Source: Neoroseomonas oryzicola (GTDB lineage Bacteria; Pseudomonadota; Alphaproteobacteria; Acetobacterales; Acetobacteraceae). From it: DNA of 64,000 nt. A model generated the notes under the pieces. That model did no database searches. It was not told the DNA's origin and saw only the letters and a list, made by a program, of their open reading frames with translations. The stretch covers positions 124,001 through 188,000 of the forward strand of contig NZ_JAAVUP010000001.1 of assembly GCF_012163135.1 (NCBI RefSeq). The letters are read 5' to 3'. Position 1 is the stretch's first letter. The number at the start of each line of letters is the position of its first letter. Made by a program: the position numbers and the translations under genes. Shown here piece by piece: positions 44,936 to 53,938 of this stretch.

Positions 44936-45979
44936 GTGACCCTCGTGTTCCGGGACATCCGCCACGCCTATGGGTCGCTCGCCGTGCTCCGCGGCGTCGA
45001 CCTCACCGTGGCGCCGGGGGAGATCGTCTGCCTGCTCGGCGCCTCGGGCTGCGGCAAGACGACGCTGCTGCGCCTCGCCGCGGGGCTCGAGCCGCTGCAG
45101 GCCGGGCAGATCGAGCTCGGCGGCCAGGTCATCGCCGAGCCGGGCAGGGACGTGCCCCCGGAACGGCGCGGCGTCGGCTTCGTCTTCCAGGACTACGCGC
45201 TGTTCCCCCACCTGACGGTCGCGGAGAACGTCGCCTTCGGCCTGCGCTTCGCCCCCCGCGGGGAACGCGGCTGGCGGGTGATGGATGCCCTCGCGCGGGT
45301 GGGGCTCGAGGCCTATCACGGCGCCTATCCGCACATGCTCTCGGGCGGGCAGCAGCAGCGCGTGGCACTGGCCCGCGCGCTGGCGCCGCGCCCGGCGGTG
45401 CTGCTGCTGGACGAGGCCTTCGCCAGCCTCGACGCCCGGCTGCGCGAACAGGTCCGCGACGACACGCTGCACGTCCTGCAGACCTCCGGCATCGCCACCC
45501 TGCTGGTGACCCACGATTCGGAGGAGGCGATGTTCATGGGCGACCGCATCGCCCTGATGCGGGAAGGCCGGATCCTTCAGATCGGCCCGCCCGAGGCGCT
45601 CTATTTCGGCCCGGTCGACCGCTATGTCGCGACCTTCCTCGGCGAGGTGAACCGGCTTCCCGGACGGGTGCGGGAGGGCAGGGCGGAAACCGCGATCGGC
45701 AGCCTGCCGGCGCAGATGGCCGACGGCATGCCGGCCGAGGTGCTGGTGCGCCCCGAGGGCCTGCGGCTCGGCGCCGAGGGCGGGCACCCGGCGGAAGTCG
45801 AGGCCTGCCGCCTGCTGGGTGCGACGACGCTGGTGCACCTCGCCATCCCGGACGGGACGGGCGGGCTGCTGCACCTGCATGCGCGCCTGCCCCCCGGGCG
45901 GCGCCTCGCGCGCGGGGAGCACGTGAACGTCGCGCTGGATCCGGAACGGGCCTTCGTCTTTCCGCCCGAGGCTTCCTAG
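44936..45979 (+). CDS. Iron(III)-type ABC transporter ATP-binding protein (FbpC-like), orphan
   Basis: 347 residues from the GTG at 44936. Walker A GASGCGKTT, signature LSGGQQQR, Walker B VLLLDEAFASLD and the D-loop typical of the carbohydrate/iron/polyamine group, with a C-terminal TOBE-like domain (about 265-345). FbpC-like ATPases energise ferric iron import. No fbpA or fbpB is near. In related genomes tatA stands here, so this gene breaks the normal scpB-tatA-tatB order. Confidence 0.85.
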   Translation: MTLVFRDIRHAYGSLAVLRGVDLTVAPGEIVCLLGASGCGKTTLLRLAAGLEPLQAGQIELGGQVIAEPGRDVPPERRGVGFVFQDYALFPHLTVAENVAFGLRFAPRGERGWRVMDALARVGLEAYHGAYPHMLSGGQQQRVALARALAPRPAVLLLDEAFASLDARLREQVRDDTLHVLQTSGIATLLVTHDSEEAMFMGDRIALMREGRILQIGPPEALYFGPVDRYVATFLGEVNRLPGRVREGRAETAIGSLPAQMADGMPAEVLVRPEGLRLGAEGGHPAEVEACRLLGATTLVHLAIPDGTGGLLHLHARLPPGRRLARGEHVNVALDPERAFVFPPEAS

Positions 45980-46066
45980 ATAGGCGGTAGCCGCATTGGC
46001 GGCGTGGCGGCTTCCTGCTAACGGGGCGTCCCCCGTGCGGGAGTGCGCCGGGGACGAAGGGAACAC

Positions 46067-46591
46067 ATGTTCGACCTGGCCTGGTCCGAGATCGCGCTGA
46101 TTGCCGTGGTGGCGCTCGTCGTCATCGGGCCCAAGGACCTGCCCGATGCGATCAAGGGCGTGGCCAAGGGCATCCAGTCCCTGCGCCGCAAGGTCGCCGA
46201 GTTCCAGCAGCAGGCGGACGAGCTGGTCCGCGAGGCGAAGCTCGATGACGTGCGCAACCAGATCGCCGAGGTGCGCAACACCATCAGCGACATCCGCAAG
46301 TTCGACATCAAGGGCGAGATCGAGAAGGCGGTCGATTCCGACGGCACCGTCCGCAAGGCCTTCGAGGACCCGATGACCGGCGGGACGACCGCGCCGGCCT
46401 GGGAACCCCCCCCGGTGCCGGAGAACGCGCCTGCCTTCGTGCCGCCCGACGTCGCCCGCTGGCACGCCCCACCCCCGCCGCCGCCCCCGGTCGTCGAGGC
46501 GCCGCCGGCGCCCGCCTTCGTGCCGCCGTCCGAGGGCGGGACCGCCCCCGCCCCGGCCGCGACGCCGGCGACCACCACCCCGAGCGTCTGA
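46067..46591 (+). CDS. tatB: Sec-independent translocase TatB
   Basis: 174 residues from the ATG at 46067, after GAAGGG. The start MFDLAWSEIALIAVVALVVIGPKDLP is the classic TatB helix and hinge, followed by an amphipathic helix (AIKGVAKGIQSLRRKVAEFQQQAD) and a long Pro-rich tail (120-174). TatB works with TatC in binding twin-arginine signal peptides. No tatA is beside it. Confidence 0.93.
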   Translation: MFDLAWSEIALIAVVALVVIGPKDLPDAIKGVAKGIQSLRRKVAEFQQQADELVREAKLDDVRNQIAEVRNTISDIRKFDIKGEIEKAVDSDGTVRKAFEDPMTGGTTAPAWEPPPVPENAPAFVPPDVARWHAPPPPPPPVVEAPPAPAFVPPSEGGTAPAPAATPATTTPSV

Positions 46592-46603
46592 AGGGACGGC
46601 TCC

Positions 46604-47395
46604 GTGGCCTCCAACACCGACGAAGACGTCATCGACGACAAGCCGATGCCGTTGATGGATCACCTGAAGGAGCTGCGTCAGCGGCTGCTGTGGTCCGTCG
46701 CCGCCTTCTTCATCGCCTTCGCCGGCTGCTACTACTTCGCCGAGCCGATCTACTTCTTCCTGGCCGAACCGCTGATCAAGGTGATGCGGGAGCTTGGGCA
46801 TTCGAACCCGCGGCTGATCTTCACCCATCTGCTCGAGGCCTTCGTCACCTACCTGAAGGTGGCGTTCTTCGGCGCGATCTTCCTGTCCTTCCCGATGTGG
46901 GCGACGCAGCTGTGGCTGTTCGTCGCGCCGGGGCTCTACCGGTCCGAGAAGCGGGCGATCCTGCCCTTCCTCGTCGCCTCGCCCTTCCTGTTCCTGCTGG
47001 GCGCGGCGCTCGCCTACTACTTCATCTTCCCGCTGGCCTGGCGCTTCCTCGCTGGTTTCGCGACGCCGCCGGGCGGCTGGGACGGCGCCTCGGTCGACCT
47101 GCTGCCGAAGGTGAGCGAGTACCTCTCGCTCGTCATGCACATGATCCTGGCCTTCGGCCTGGCCTTCCAGCTGCCGGTGCTGCTGACCCTGCTGTGCAAG
47201 GTCGGCATCCTGAACGTGGATTCGCTGCGCAAGGGCCGCCGCTATGCGGTGGTGATCATGTTCGTGGTCGCCGCCGTGCTGACGCCGCCCGACATCATCA
47301 GCCAGATCGGCCTCGCCGTGCCGCTGATCGCGCTCTACGAGGTCTCGATCCTCGCGGCGCGATGGATGGCGCCGAAGCCGACGGACGAAAGTTGA
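46604..47395 (+). CDS. tatC: Sec-independent translocase TatC
   Basis: 263 residues from the GTG at 46604. The N-terminus has PLMDHLKELRQRLL, the conserved cytoplasmic segment, and six transmembrane helices follow. FVAPGLYRSEKRAILPF and VVAAVLTPPDIISQIGLAVPLIALYEVSI are TatC hallmarks. It is the receptor for folded proteins with twin-arginine signals. It lies 12 bases after tatB. Confidence 0.96.
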   Translation: MASNTDEDVIDDKPMPLMDHLKELRQRLLWSVAAFFIAFAGCYYFAEPIYFFLAEPLIKVMRELGHSNPRLIFTHLLEAFVTYLKVAFFGAIFLSFPMWATQLWLFVAPGLYRSEKRAILPFLVASPFLFLLGAALAYYFIFPLAWRFLAGFATPPGGWDGASVDLLPKVSEYLSLVMHMILAFGLAFQLPVLLTLLCKVGILNVDSLRKGRRYAVVIMFVVAAVLTPPDIISQIGLAVPLIALYEVSILAARWMAPKPTDES

Positions 47396-47472
47396 CCCTG
47401 TGACGACGGCGCCCCGCCTGCGCGGGGCAGGTTCCGGCTTCCAGGGTTCAGGACTTCGAGAGGCAGATCGCC

Positions 47473-48744
47473 ATGCATGATATCCGGGCGGTGCGGGCGG
47501 ACCCCGCGGCATTCGACGCGGCGCTGGCGCGGCGTGGGCTCGCGCCCTCCTCGGCGGCGATCCTCGCCCGCGACGAGGCGCGCCGCGCCGCGCAATCCGC
47601 GCTGCAGGACAAGCAGGCCCGCCGCAACGCCATCGCCAAGGAGATCGGCATGGCGAAGCGGCAGGGCGGCGACACCAGCGCCCTGGAAGCCGAGGCGGTG
47701 GCGCTGCGCGACGAGATGGCCGCGCTCGACGCCGCCGCGACCGAGGCGGAGCGCGAGCAGACCGTGCTGCTCGAAGCCCTGCCCAACCTGCTGGACGCCG
47801 AAGTGCCGGACGGCGCCGACGAAACCTCCAACGTCGTCCTGCACCAGCATGGCGATGTCCCGAACCTCGCCTTCGCGCCGAAACAGCATTTCGAGCTCGG
47901 CGAGGCGCTGGGGCTGATGGATTTCGGCACCGCGACGAAGCTCGCCGGCGCGCGCTTCACCGTGCTGAGGGGGGCGCTGGCGCGGCTCGAGCGCGCGCTC
48001 GGCCAATGGATGATCACGCTGCACACCGAGCAGCACGCCTATTCCGAGACCTCGGTCCCGCTGCTGGTCAACGACGCCACGATGTACGGCACCGGCCAGT
48101 TGCCGAAGTTCGGCGAGGACCTGTTCCGCACCACCGACGATCGCTGGCTGATCCCGACCGCCGAGGTCCCGCTGACCAACTTCGCGCGGGAGGAGATCCT
48201 GGCCGAGGCGGACCTCCCGATCCGGCTGACCGCGCTGACGCCCTGCTTCCGCTCCGAGGCCGGCAGCGCCGGGCGCGACACCCGCGGCATGCTGCGGCAG
48301 CACCAGTTCTGGAAGGTGGAGATGGTCTCCATCACCACCCAGGAGCAGTCCGCCGAGGAGCATGAGCGCATGACGCGCTGCGCCGAGCGGGTGCTGACCG
48401 AGCTCGGCCTGACCTGGCGGCGCGTCTTCCTCTGCGCCGGGGATACCGGCTTCGGCGCGGCGCGGACCTATGACCTGGAGGTCTGGCTACCGGGCCAGCA
48501 GGCCTGGCGCGAGATCTCCTCCTGCTCCAACTGCCGCGACTTCCAGGCGCGGCGGATGAACGGGCGCTACAAGCCGAAGGAGGGGAAGGGGAACCTCTTC
48601 CTCCATACGCTGAACGGCTCGGGCGTCGCGGTGGGCCGTGCGCTGATCGCGGTGATGGAGACCTACCAGCAGGAGGATGGCAGCATCCTGGTGCCGGAGG
48701 TGCTGCGCCCCTGGATGGGCGGGATCGAGAAGATCGCGCGCTGA
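47473..48744 (+). CDS. serS: Seryl-tRNA synthetase
   Basis: 423 residues from the ATG at 47473. A long coiled-coil arm (about residues 30-105) precedes the class II core with [32 protein letters not shown] (motif 2) and [20 protein letters not shown] (motif 3). It charges tRNA-Ser. The end is convergent with the FkbM-like gene, one base apart. Confidence 0.97.
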   Translation: MHDIRAVRADPAAFDAALARRGLAPSSAAILARDEARRAAQSALQDKQARRNAIAKEIGMAKRQGGDTSALEAEAVALRDEMAALDAAATEAEREQTVLLEALPNLLDAEVPDGADETSNVVLHQHGDVPNLAFAPKQHFELGEALGLMDFGTATKLAGARFTVLRGALARLERALGQWMITLHTEQHAYSETSVPLLVNDATMYGTGQLPKFGEDLFRTTDDRWLIPTAEVPLTNFAREEILAEADLPIRLTALTPCFRSEAGSAGRDTRGMLRQHQFWKVEMVSITTQEQSAEEHERMTRCAERVLTELGLTWRRVFLCAGDTGFGAARTYDLEVWLPGQQAWREISSCSNCRDFQARRMNGRYKPKEGKGNLFLHTLNGSGVAVGRALIAVMETYQQEDGSILVPEVLRPWMGGIEKIAR

Positions 48745-48745
48745 C

Positions 48746-49561
48746 CTACAGCGCGCGGCCGAAGACCCGGATCGCCGCGGCCGTGGCGATCCGCTCGGTC
48801 CAGAAGGCGATGTCGCGCACGTAGAGCGTGTTCGGCCGCGCGGGTGCGTCGCGCGGCGCCAGCGCACGCCGGAACGGATCATAGGCGAAGGGCGCGAAGC
48901 CGGCGGCGCGCATCGCGGCCTCGATGGCGGCGTCGGTCGGCCCGGCGGTCTCGAGGATCGCGGCCTTCAGCGCATCGCCGGCCAGCAGGCCCGCCGCGCC
49001 GGCGAGGACCTCGGGCTCGCCGCCCTCGACATCGACCTTGAGCAGCAGGGGCGGCGCACCGGCGGTGAGCGCGTCGAGCGTCTCGACCGGCACCTCCGTC
49101 CCGCCATCGGCCGCGGCCCGGTTGGTGGTGCCGCGACCGGTCGTGAAGCGCAGGGTGCCCGGCGCGGCGCCGGCGGCGACGGCGCGGACCTCGACACGAT
49201 CCTCGATGCCGTTCAGCGCCAGCATGGCGCGCAGGTCGGGCAGCGTCTCGGCGGCCGGTTCCAGGGCGAGCACCCGCGCCCCGGCCGCCCCCGCGGCCAA
49301 CGCGGCATAGACGCCGACATTCGCCCCCGCATCCGCCATTCGGTCGCCCGGCCGCAGCGCCTGGAGCACGAAGCCCATCTCGGCCGGGTCGGTCAGGCCC
49401 GCATACCAGCAGGCGGTGGCGGAGGAGAGGCCGCGCCGCAGCCGCAGGCGCACCGCGCCCGCGGGGCCTTCCACCCAGGCCGGTTCCAGCGTGCCGCCGC
49501 GCCGCGCGACGGCCTGCCAGCGCAGCAGCCGCGCCGCGGCGCCGATCGGGTCGCGCCGCAC
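48746..49561 (-). CDS. FkbM-family methyltransferase
   Basis: 271 residues from a GTG at 49561. The frame is open further upstream but runs inside the DUF815 gene, and no good start codon lies between. SAM site DAGANVGVYAALAA (about residue 70), then LEPAAETLPDLRAMLALNG, VEVRAVAAG and LLLKVDVEGGEPEVLAGA, the typical FkbM layout. It probably O-methylates a sugar or small molecule. The N-terminus is uncertain. Confidence 0.8.
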   Translation of the reverse strand: MRRDPIGAAARLLRWQAVARRGGTLEPAWVEGPAGAVRLRLRRGLSSATACWYAGLTDPAEMGFVLQALRPGDRMADAGANVGVYAALAAGAAGARVLALEPAAETLPDLRAMLALNGIEDRVEVRAVAAGAAPGTLRFTTGRGTTNRAAADGGTEVPVETLDALTAGAPPLLLKVDVEGGEPEVLAGAAGLLAGDALKAAILETAGPTDAAIEAAMRAAGFAPFAYDPFRRALAPRDAPARPNTLYVRDIAFWTERIATAAAIRVFGRAL

Positions 49562-49614
49562 CAGCGGATGCCGCGCGAGGAAGCCCGCCAGGCGCGGTAG
49601 CGCGGAAAGGCGGC

Positions 49615-50478
49615 TCAGGCCGGGATCCTCACCCCGAGGCGACCGGCGAGGTCCAGGATGAACTGCCAGGCGACGCGGCCCGACCGCCCGCCGCGGGTGA
49701 CGGACCATTCGACCGCCTCGGCGCGCAGGTGCTCCGGCGTCACGGGCAGGCCGAAATAGGCGGCATAGCCCTCGATCATGGCGAAGAAGGTGTCCTGGTC
49801 GGCATTGTGGAAACCGATCCAGAGGCCGAAGCGATCGGAGAGCGAGACCTTCTCCTCGATCGCCTCCGAGCCGTGGATCGCCGTCGAGCGCTCGTTCTCG
49901 ATCATGTCGCGCGACATCAGGTGGCGGCGGTTCGAGGTGGCGTAGAACAGCACGTTCTCCGGCCGGCCCTCGATGCCGCCGTCGAGCACCGACTTCAGCG
50001 CCTTGTAGTCCGCATCCTCCTTCTCGAAGGAGAGGTCGTCGCAGAACACCAGGCAGCGGCGCGGCTGGGCGCGGAGGAAGTTGAGAAGATCCGGCAGGGT
50101 GCGGATGTCCTCGCGGTGGATCTCGATCAGCGCGAGGCTGCCGGGGATCTCGGCATTCGCGGCGGCATGGGCGGCCTTCACCAGGGACGACTTGCCGGTG
50201 CCCCGTGCCCCCCACAGCATCGCGTTATTGGCGGTGAAGCCGCGCGCGAAGCGCATCGTGTTCTCGAGCAGGATGTCCTTCTGGCGCTCGACGCCGCGCA
50301 GCAGGCCGATGGGCACCGCCGAGACCTTGGGCACGGGCGAGAGCCGCGCCTCGGGGCCGGGATGCCAGACGAAGGCATCGGCACCGGCAAGCGCCGGGGC
50401 GGCCACGGGCGGCGGGGCGAGGCGCTCGAGCGCCTCGGCGATGCGGGTCAGGGTGGGCAGAAGGGCGTGGTCGGTCAT
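49615..50478 (-). CDS. DUF815 AAA-type ATPase
   Basis: 287 residues. Family of stand-alone AAA ATPases with Walker A WGARGTGKSS (about residues 90-98), Walker B CLVFCDDLSFE, sensor FYATSNRRHLMSRDMIENE and an arginine-rich end. It is frequently found next to yajC-secDF in alphaproteobacteria, consistent with its place here opposite yajC. The substrate is unknown. Confidence 0.9.
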   Translation of the reverse strand: MTDHALLPTLTRIAEALERLAPPPVAAPALAGADAFVWHPGPEARLSPVPKVSAVPIGLLRGVERQKDILLENTMRFARGFTANNAMLWGARGTGKSSLVKAAHAAANAEIPGSLALIEIHREDIRTLPDLLNFLRAQPRRCLVFCDDLSFEKEDADYKALKSVLDGGIEGRPENVLFYATSNRRHLMSRDMIENERSTAIHGSEAIEEKVSLSDRFGLWIGFHNADQDTFFAMIEGYAAYFGLPVTPEHLRAEAVEWSVTRGGRSGRVAWQFILDLAGRLGVRIPA

Positions 50479-50535
50479 GGCCCGCGCGGAATAGGGCCTG
50501 CGCGGGCCGCCGGGAAGGGGGCCGCCCTCCGCCGC

Positions 50536-50563
50536 TTGACGCGCGGGGGCTTGCGGCTAGGTT
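50536..50563 (+). promoter_or_regulatory. Putative yajC promoter
   Basis: TTGACG (50536-50541), 16-base spacer, TAGGTT (50558-50563). It is 42 bases before the yajC ATG. Confidence 0.4.
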
Positions 50564-50605
50564 GCCGCGCTCTTCTTCACGTGCCGGGAAACGGAAACAA
50601 AGCCC

Positions 50606-50956
50606 ATGTGGACCCCCTTCGGGATCTCGACCGCCCATGCCCAGGATGCCGCCGCCGGCGGCATGGGCGTCGTCATGCAGCTGATGCCGCTGGTCCTGAT
50701 CTTCGTCGTCTTCTACTTCCTGCTGATCCGCCCGCAGCAGAAGAAGATGAAGGAGCATCGCGAGATGCTCACCCAGCTGAAGCGCAACGACCGCGTCGTG
50801 ACCGCGGGGGGCATCATCGCCACCGTCACCAAGGTCAAGGAAGGCTCCGACGAGATCGAGGCCGAGATCGCCCCGAACGTGCGGGTGATGCTGGTGCGTG
50901 GCACGATCAGCTCCGTCATCCGCCCCGAAGCGGCGAACGACGCCAAGCCGGCCTGA
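50606..50956 (+). CDS. yajC: Preprotein translocase accessory subunit YajC
   Basis: 116 residues. A short polar N-terminus (HAQDAAAGGMG) leads to one transmembrane helix (LMPLVLIFVVFYFLLIRPQQKK, about residues 28-49), followed by the YajC cytoplasmic domain with VVTAGGIIATVTKVKEG and VRVMLVRGTISSVI. It joins SecDF-YajC, which assists Sec export. secD and secF do not follow; the next gene is an isochorismatase-like hydrolase. Confidence 0.93.
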   Translation: MWTPFGISTAHAQDAAAGGMGVVMQLMPLVLIFVVFYFLLIRPQQKKMKEHREMLTQLKRNDRVVTAGGIIATVTKVKEGSDEIEAEIAPNVRVMLVRGTISSVIRPEAANDAKPA

Positions 50957-50963
50957 TCGCGCC

Positions 50964-51563
50964 ATGGCCCGGCCCCGCACGCTGCTCGACCTGGCGGGTG
51001 CGCTGCGCGATCCGCCGCGCCTCGCCGATGCTGCGCTCGTCGTGATCGACGCGCAGGGGGAATACGGTCCCGAGGGCCGGCTGCCGCTCGAAGGCATGGC
51101 GGAGGCGCGCGCGGCCCTCGCGGGGCTGCTGGCCCGTGCGCGTGCGGCCGGGGCGGTGGTGATCCACATCGCCCATCGCGGCAAGGCGGGCGGGCTGTTC
51201 GACCGTGATGCCGCCGGCGGTGCCTTCCTGCCGGATGCCGCGCCGCTGGCGAATGAAGCGGTGGTGGAGAAGGGACTGCCCAACGCCTTCGCCGGGACCG
51301 ACCTGCAGGCGTTGCTGACGCAGGCGGGCAAGCCGGACCTCGTGCTGGCCGGCTTCATGACGCATATGTGCGTGAGTGCCACGGCGCGCGCGGCGCTCGA
51401 CCTCGGGCATCGCGTGACGGTCGCGGGCGATGCGGTGGCGAGCCGTGCCCTGCCGGATCCCATGGGCGGCGCCGACATTCCGGGTGCTGAGATCAGCCGC
51501 ATCGCTCTGGCCGAACTCGCGGACCGCTTCGCGATGGTGGTGCGGGCCGAGACCCTGCGCTGA
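50964..51563 (+). CDS. Isochorismatase-family cysteine hydrolase
   Basis: 199 residues from the ATG at 50964. Catalytic triad of the family is visible: Asp in VVIDAQGEYG (about residue 32), Lys in VVEKGLPNAF (about 98) and Cys in FMTHMCVSATARAAL (about 133). Members hydrolyse isochorismate, nicotinamide or other amides; the specific substrate cannot be told. It starts 7 bases after yajC. It ends at a bidirectional terminator. Confidence 0.88.
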   Translation: MARPRTLLDLAGALRDPPRLADAALVVIDAQGEYGPEGRLPLEGMAEARAALAGLLARARAAGAVVIHIAHRGKAGGLFDRDAAGGAFLPDAAPLANEAVVEKGLPNAFAGTDLQALLTQAGKPDLVLAGFMTHMCVSATARAALDLGHRVTVAGDAVASRALPDPMGGADIPGAEISRIALAELADRFAMVVRAETLR

Positions 51564-51587
51564 CCGGCCGGCACGGCCGCAAATGAA

Positions 51588-51618
51588 AAGGGCGCCGGGG
51601 ATTTCCCCCGGCGCCCTT
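51588..51618. terminator. Bidirectional terminator between convergent genes
   Basis: A perfect 13-base stem (AAGGGCGCCGGGG / CCCCGGCGCCCTT, loop ATTTC) lies between the isochorismatase-like and sodB stops. An A-rich flank precedes it, and CTTCGCGTTT follows, so it can work for both strands. Confidence 0.7.
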
Positions 51619-51641
51619 CGCGTTTGCGCGGTGGCGTCCGC

Positions 51642-52283
51642 TCAGGCCGCCTGGCCCGAGGTGAAGCCGCCCTTGGCGAGCAGGTCGGCCACGACTTCCC
51701 AGTTCACGAGCTTCTCGAGGAAGTTCGCGAGGTAGTTCGGGCGGACGTTGCGGAAGTCGAGGTAGTAGGCGTGCTCCCACACGTCGACGCCGAGGATCGG
51801 CTTGCCCTCGCCGGTCGAGACCGGGTTGGCGCCGTTCGGGGTCTTGGTGACCTTCAGCTTGCCGTCGGCGCCGATGATCAGCCAGGCCCAGCCCGAGCCG
51901 AACTGCGTCGCGCCGGCGGTCTTGAAGGCCTCCTTGAAGGCCGCGAGGCCGCCGAGGTCGCTATCGATCTTCGCGGCGAGCGCGGCCGGCAGGCTTTCGC
52001 CATGCGCGCCGCCCGGCGCCATCACGTTCCAGAACAGGCAGTGGTTGTAGTGCTGGCCGGCCTGGTTCAGCACGGGCACGCCGTCGGCGCCGGCCTTGCC
52101 GGCCTCGACGCAGATCGCCTCGAGCGTCTTGCCGGCGAGGCCCTTGCTCTCGATCAGGCCGTTCAGCGCGGTGACGTAGGCGTTGTGGTGCTTGCCGTGA
52201 TGGAGCTCGAGCGTCTCCTGGCACATGCCGTTGGCGGCGAGGGCGCCGGTGGCGTAGGGCAGCGGGGGCAGGCTGAAGGCCAT
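51642..52283 (-). CDS. sodB: Iron superoxide dismutase
   Basis: 213 residues. Converts superoxide to oxygen and peroxide. Metal ligands: His in LELHHGKHHNAYV, His in AGQHYNHCLFW, Asp in LGVDVWEHAYYLDF and His in the same segment. The YATGALAANGMCQETLELHHGKHH order fits the Fe/Mn group, and AGATQFGSGWAWL with Gln is typical of Fe enzymes. No signal peptide, so it is cytoplasmic. Confidence 0.93.
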   Translation of the reverse strand: MAFSLPPLPYATGALAANGMCQETLELHHGKHHNAYVTALNGLIESKGLAGKTLEAICVEAGKAGADGVPVLNQAGQHYNHCLFWNVMAPGGAHGESLPAALAAKIDSDLGGLAAFKEAFKTAGATQFGSGWAWLIIGADGKLKVTKTPNGANPVSTGEGKPILGVDVWEHAYYLDFRNVRPNYLANFLEKLVNWEVVADLLAKGGFTSGQAA

Positions 52284-52331
52284 GGGGTCTCTCCCGATCG
52301 TCGGACGAAGCGCGGGCCGCGCCTCCCGGTC

Positions 52332-52360
52332 GAGGTAGGCGGGGCCTTATCGCGCGTCAA
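52332..52360 (-). promoter_or_regulatory. Putative sodB promoter
   Basis: On the minus strand TTGACG (52360-52355), 17 bases, then TACCTC (52337-52332), about 49 bases before the ATG. The -10 is weak. Confidence 0.3.
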
Positions 52361-52406
52361 CCGCAGCGGGCTTCCGTCCGGACGCGCGGGCCCGCATAGA
52401 GGCGAC

Positions 52407-53219
52407 GTGAGCCTTTCCCCGATCGGCGCCTTCGCGCGCGCACACGACCCCGACCGCTTCCTCTGCGCGCTTTTCGCGCCGGCGGAAGCGCGCGAGGCGA
52501 TCTTCGCCCTGATCGCGCTGAATCACGAACTTGCCCGCGCGCGGGAGGCGGCGACGAATCCGCTCGCCGCGATGATCCGCCTGCAATGGTGGCGCGACGC
52601 GGTGGAGGAGGTGCGCGCGGGGCGCCCGGCCCGGCGGCACGAGGTCGCGGGGCCGCTCGCGGCGGTGATCGCGCAGGGGGGCCTCGAACCTGACGACCTG
52701 ATCGCGCTCGCCGATGCGCGCGAGGCCGAGGCGGAGGAGGAGGGGCTCGCCACCGAGGAGGCCTTCGTCGCCTGGCTGCGCGGCACTGCCGGCGGCTGGT
52801 CCGCGGTCGCCGGCCGCGCGCTGGGGGCGAGCGCGGAGGAGGCCGAGGTCCTGCGTGGCCTCGGCGCCGCCTATGGCCTGGCAGGCGTGCTGCGGAGCAT
52901 CGCGGCCCATGCTGGGCAGGGACGTTGCCTGCTGCCGGCGGACCGGCTCGCGCGCGCCGGCCTGAACGCCGAGGCGGTGATCGGGGCCCCCGACGCCCCC
53001 GCGGTGCTGGACCTGCGGCGTGAGATGGCGGCCGAGGGCCTGACGGCGCTTGCCAGGGCGCGGCGCGACGTGCCGCGGGGGCTCGTCGCCGCGGCGCTGC
53101 CAGCGGTGCTGGCGCGGCGTGACCTCGCCCGCCTCGCGCGCGGCGGCGCGCTGCCGCAGGGGCGCGGAGTCGGGGACCGCCTCGTCGTCATGCTCGCGGG
53201 GCTGCGCGGGCGGGTCTGA
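52407..53219 (+). CDS. Squalene/phytoene synthase-like protein (NDUFAF6-like)
   Basis: 270 residues from the GTG at 52407. The fold resembles trans-isoprenyl diphosphate synthases: FCALFAPAEAREAIFALIALNHELARARE, MIRLQWWRDAVEEV and YGLAGVLRSIAAHAGQGRCLLPADRL. But the two Asp-rich catalytic motifs are gone; the first reads NHELARARE (about residues 39-47) and the second lacks its Asp pair. This matches the NDUFAF6 group, assembly factors of respiratory complex I, more than a synthase. Role is inferred. Confidence 0.72.
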   Translation: MSLSPIGAFARAHDPDRFLCALFAPAEAREAIFALIALNHELARAREAATNPLAAMIRLQWWRDAVEEVRAGRPARRHEVAGPLAAVIAQGGLEPDDLIALADAREAEAEEEGLATEEAFVAWLRGTAGGWSAVAGRALGASAEEAEVLRGLGAAYGLAGVLRSIAAHAGQGRCLLPADRLARAGLNAEAVIGAPDAPAVLDLRREMAAEGLTALARARRDVPRGLVAAALPAVLARRDLARLARGGALPQGRGVGDRLVVMLAGLRGRV

Positions 53220-53284
53220 AGCAGCGCATTGCTGCCGCGCCGCATCGTCCCGAGGCTGCCGCCCGAGTGGGATGAGGTGCGGTG

Positions 53285-53872
53285 ATGGCGCGTGGCGAGG
53301 ATGCCGCGATGCTCGATATGGCGGCGCGGCTGGCTGGGTTGTCGACGGCGGAGCGCGAGGTGCTCGGCGCGCGGCTGGGGGCGCTGCGCGCGGCCTTCCC
53401 GCGCCGACCGCTGCGGGTCCGTCCGCCGGGCCGGCGGCAGGGGCGACGGCTGGCGGGCGTGGCGCTGCTGGCCTTGGCGCTTGGCGGCGGACTGGGGGTC
53501 GGCGGCATGGCGCTGGCGGGCCCGCGGATCGGGTTGCTCATGGGGCTCGGCGGGCTGGGGCTGGCCGCGATCGGCTGGCTGCGCCCGGGCGGCGAGGCGC
53601 GCTGGCTGCGCCAGGAGCTGGACGGCCGCCTGCTGGTGCCGGTGCTGCTGTGGCGGGCGGATGGACCGCGCCTCGTCGCGGTGCCGGAGGGCCGGCGGGT
53701 GGTCGGGGCGCTGCCGGGCCTGTCGCTCGATCCCGGCCGGGATCCGCCGCGCCTTCTCCTCGGCGTCGCGGCCGAGGGCGGTGACGTCGTCCTGGCGGTC
53801 GACCCGGGGCTGCGGGGCATCGGCCTGACGGCGGAGGAGCAGGCGGGCATCCGTGCGGCCCTGGCGCTGTGA
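53285..53872 (+). CDS. Two-helix membrane protein, unknown
   Basis: 195 residues from the ATG at 53285 (a GTG is just before, 53282), with GAGG seven bases upstream. A polar Arg-rich N-terminus (1-55) is followed by two hydrophobic helices (LAGVALLALALGGGLGVGGMALA and IGLLMGLGGLGLAAIGWL, about residues 56-97), then a soluble domain with RLVAVPEGRRVVGALPGLSLDPG. I recognise no family. Short spacing to the next membrane gene suggests they work together. Confidence 0.65.
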   Translation: MARGEDAAMLDMAARLAGLSTAEREVLGARLGALRAAFPRRPLRVRPPGRRQGRRLAGVALLALALGGGLGVGGMALAGPRIGLLMGLGGLGLAAIGWLRPGGEARWLRQELDGRLLVPVLLWRADGPRLVAVPEGRRVVGALPGLSLDPGRDPPRLLLGVAAEGGDVVLAVDPGLRGIGLTAEEQAGIRAALAL

Positions 53873-53938
53873 TCTGCTTCTCTGGCCTGCGGGCGCATCG
53901 CGGCGCAGTCTTCCCGTGACCCGCCCGGAGACATCGTC

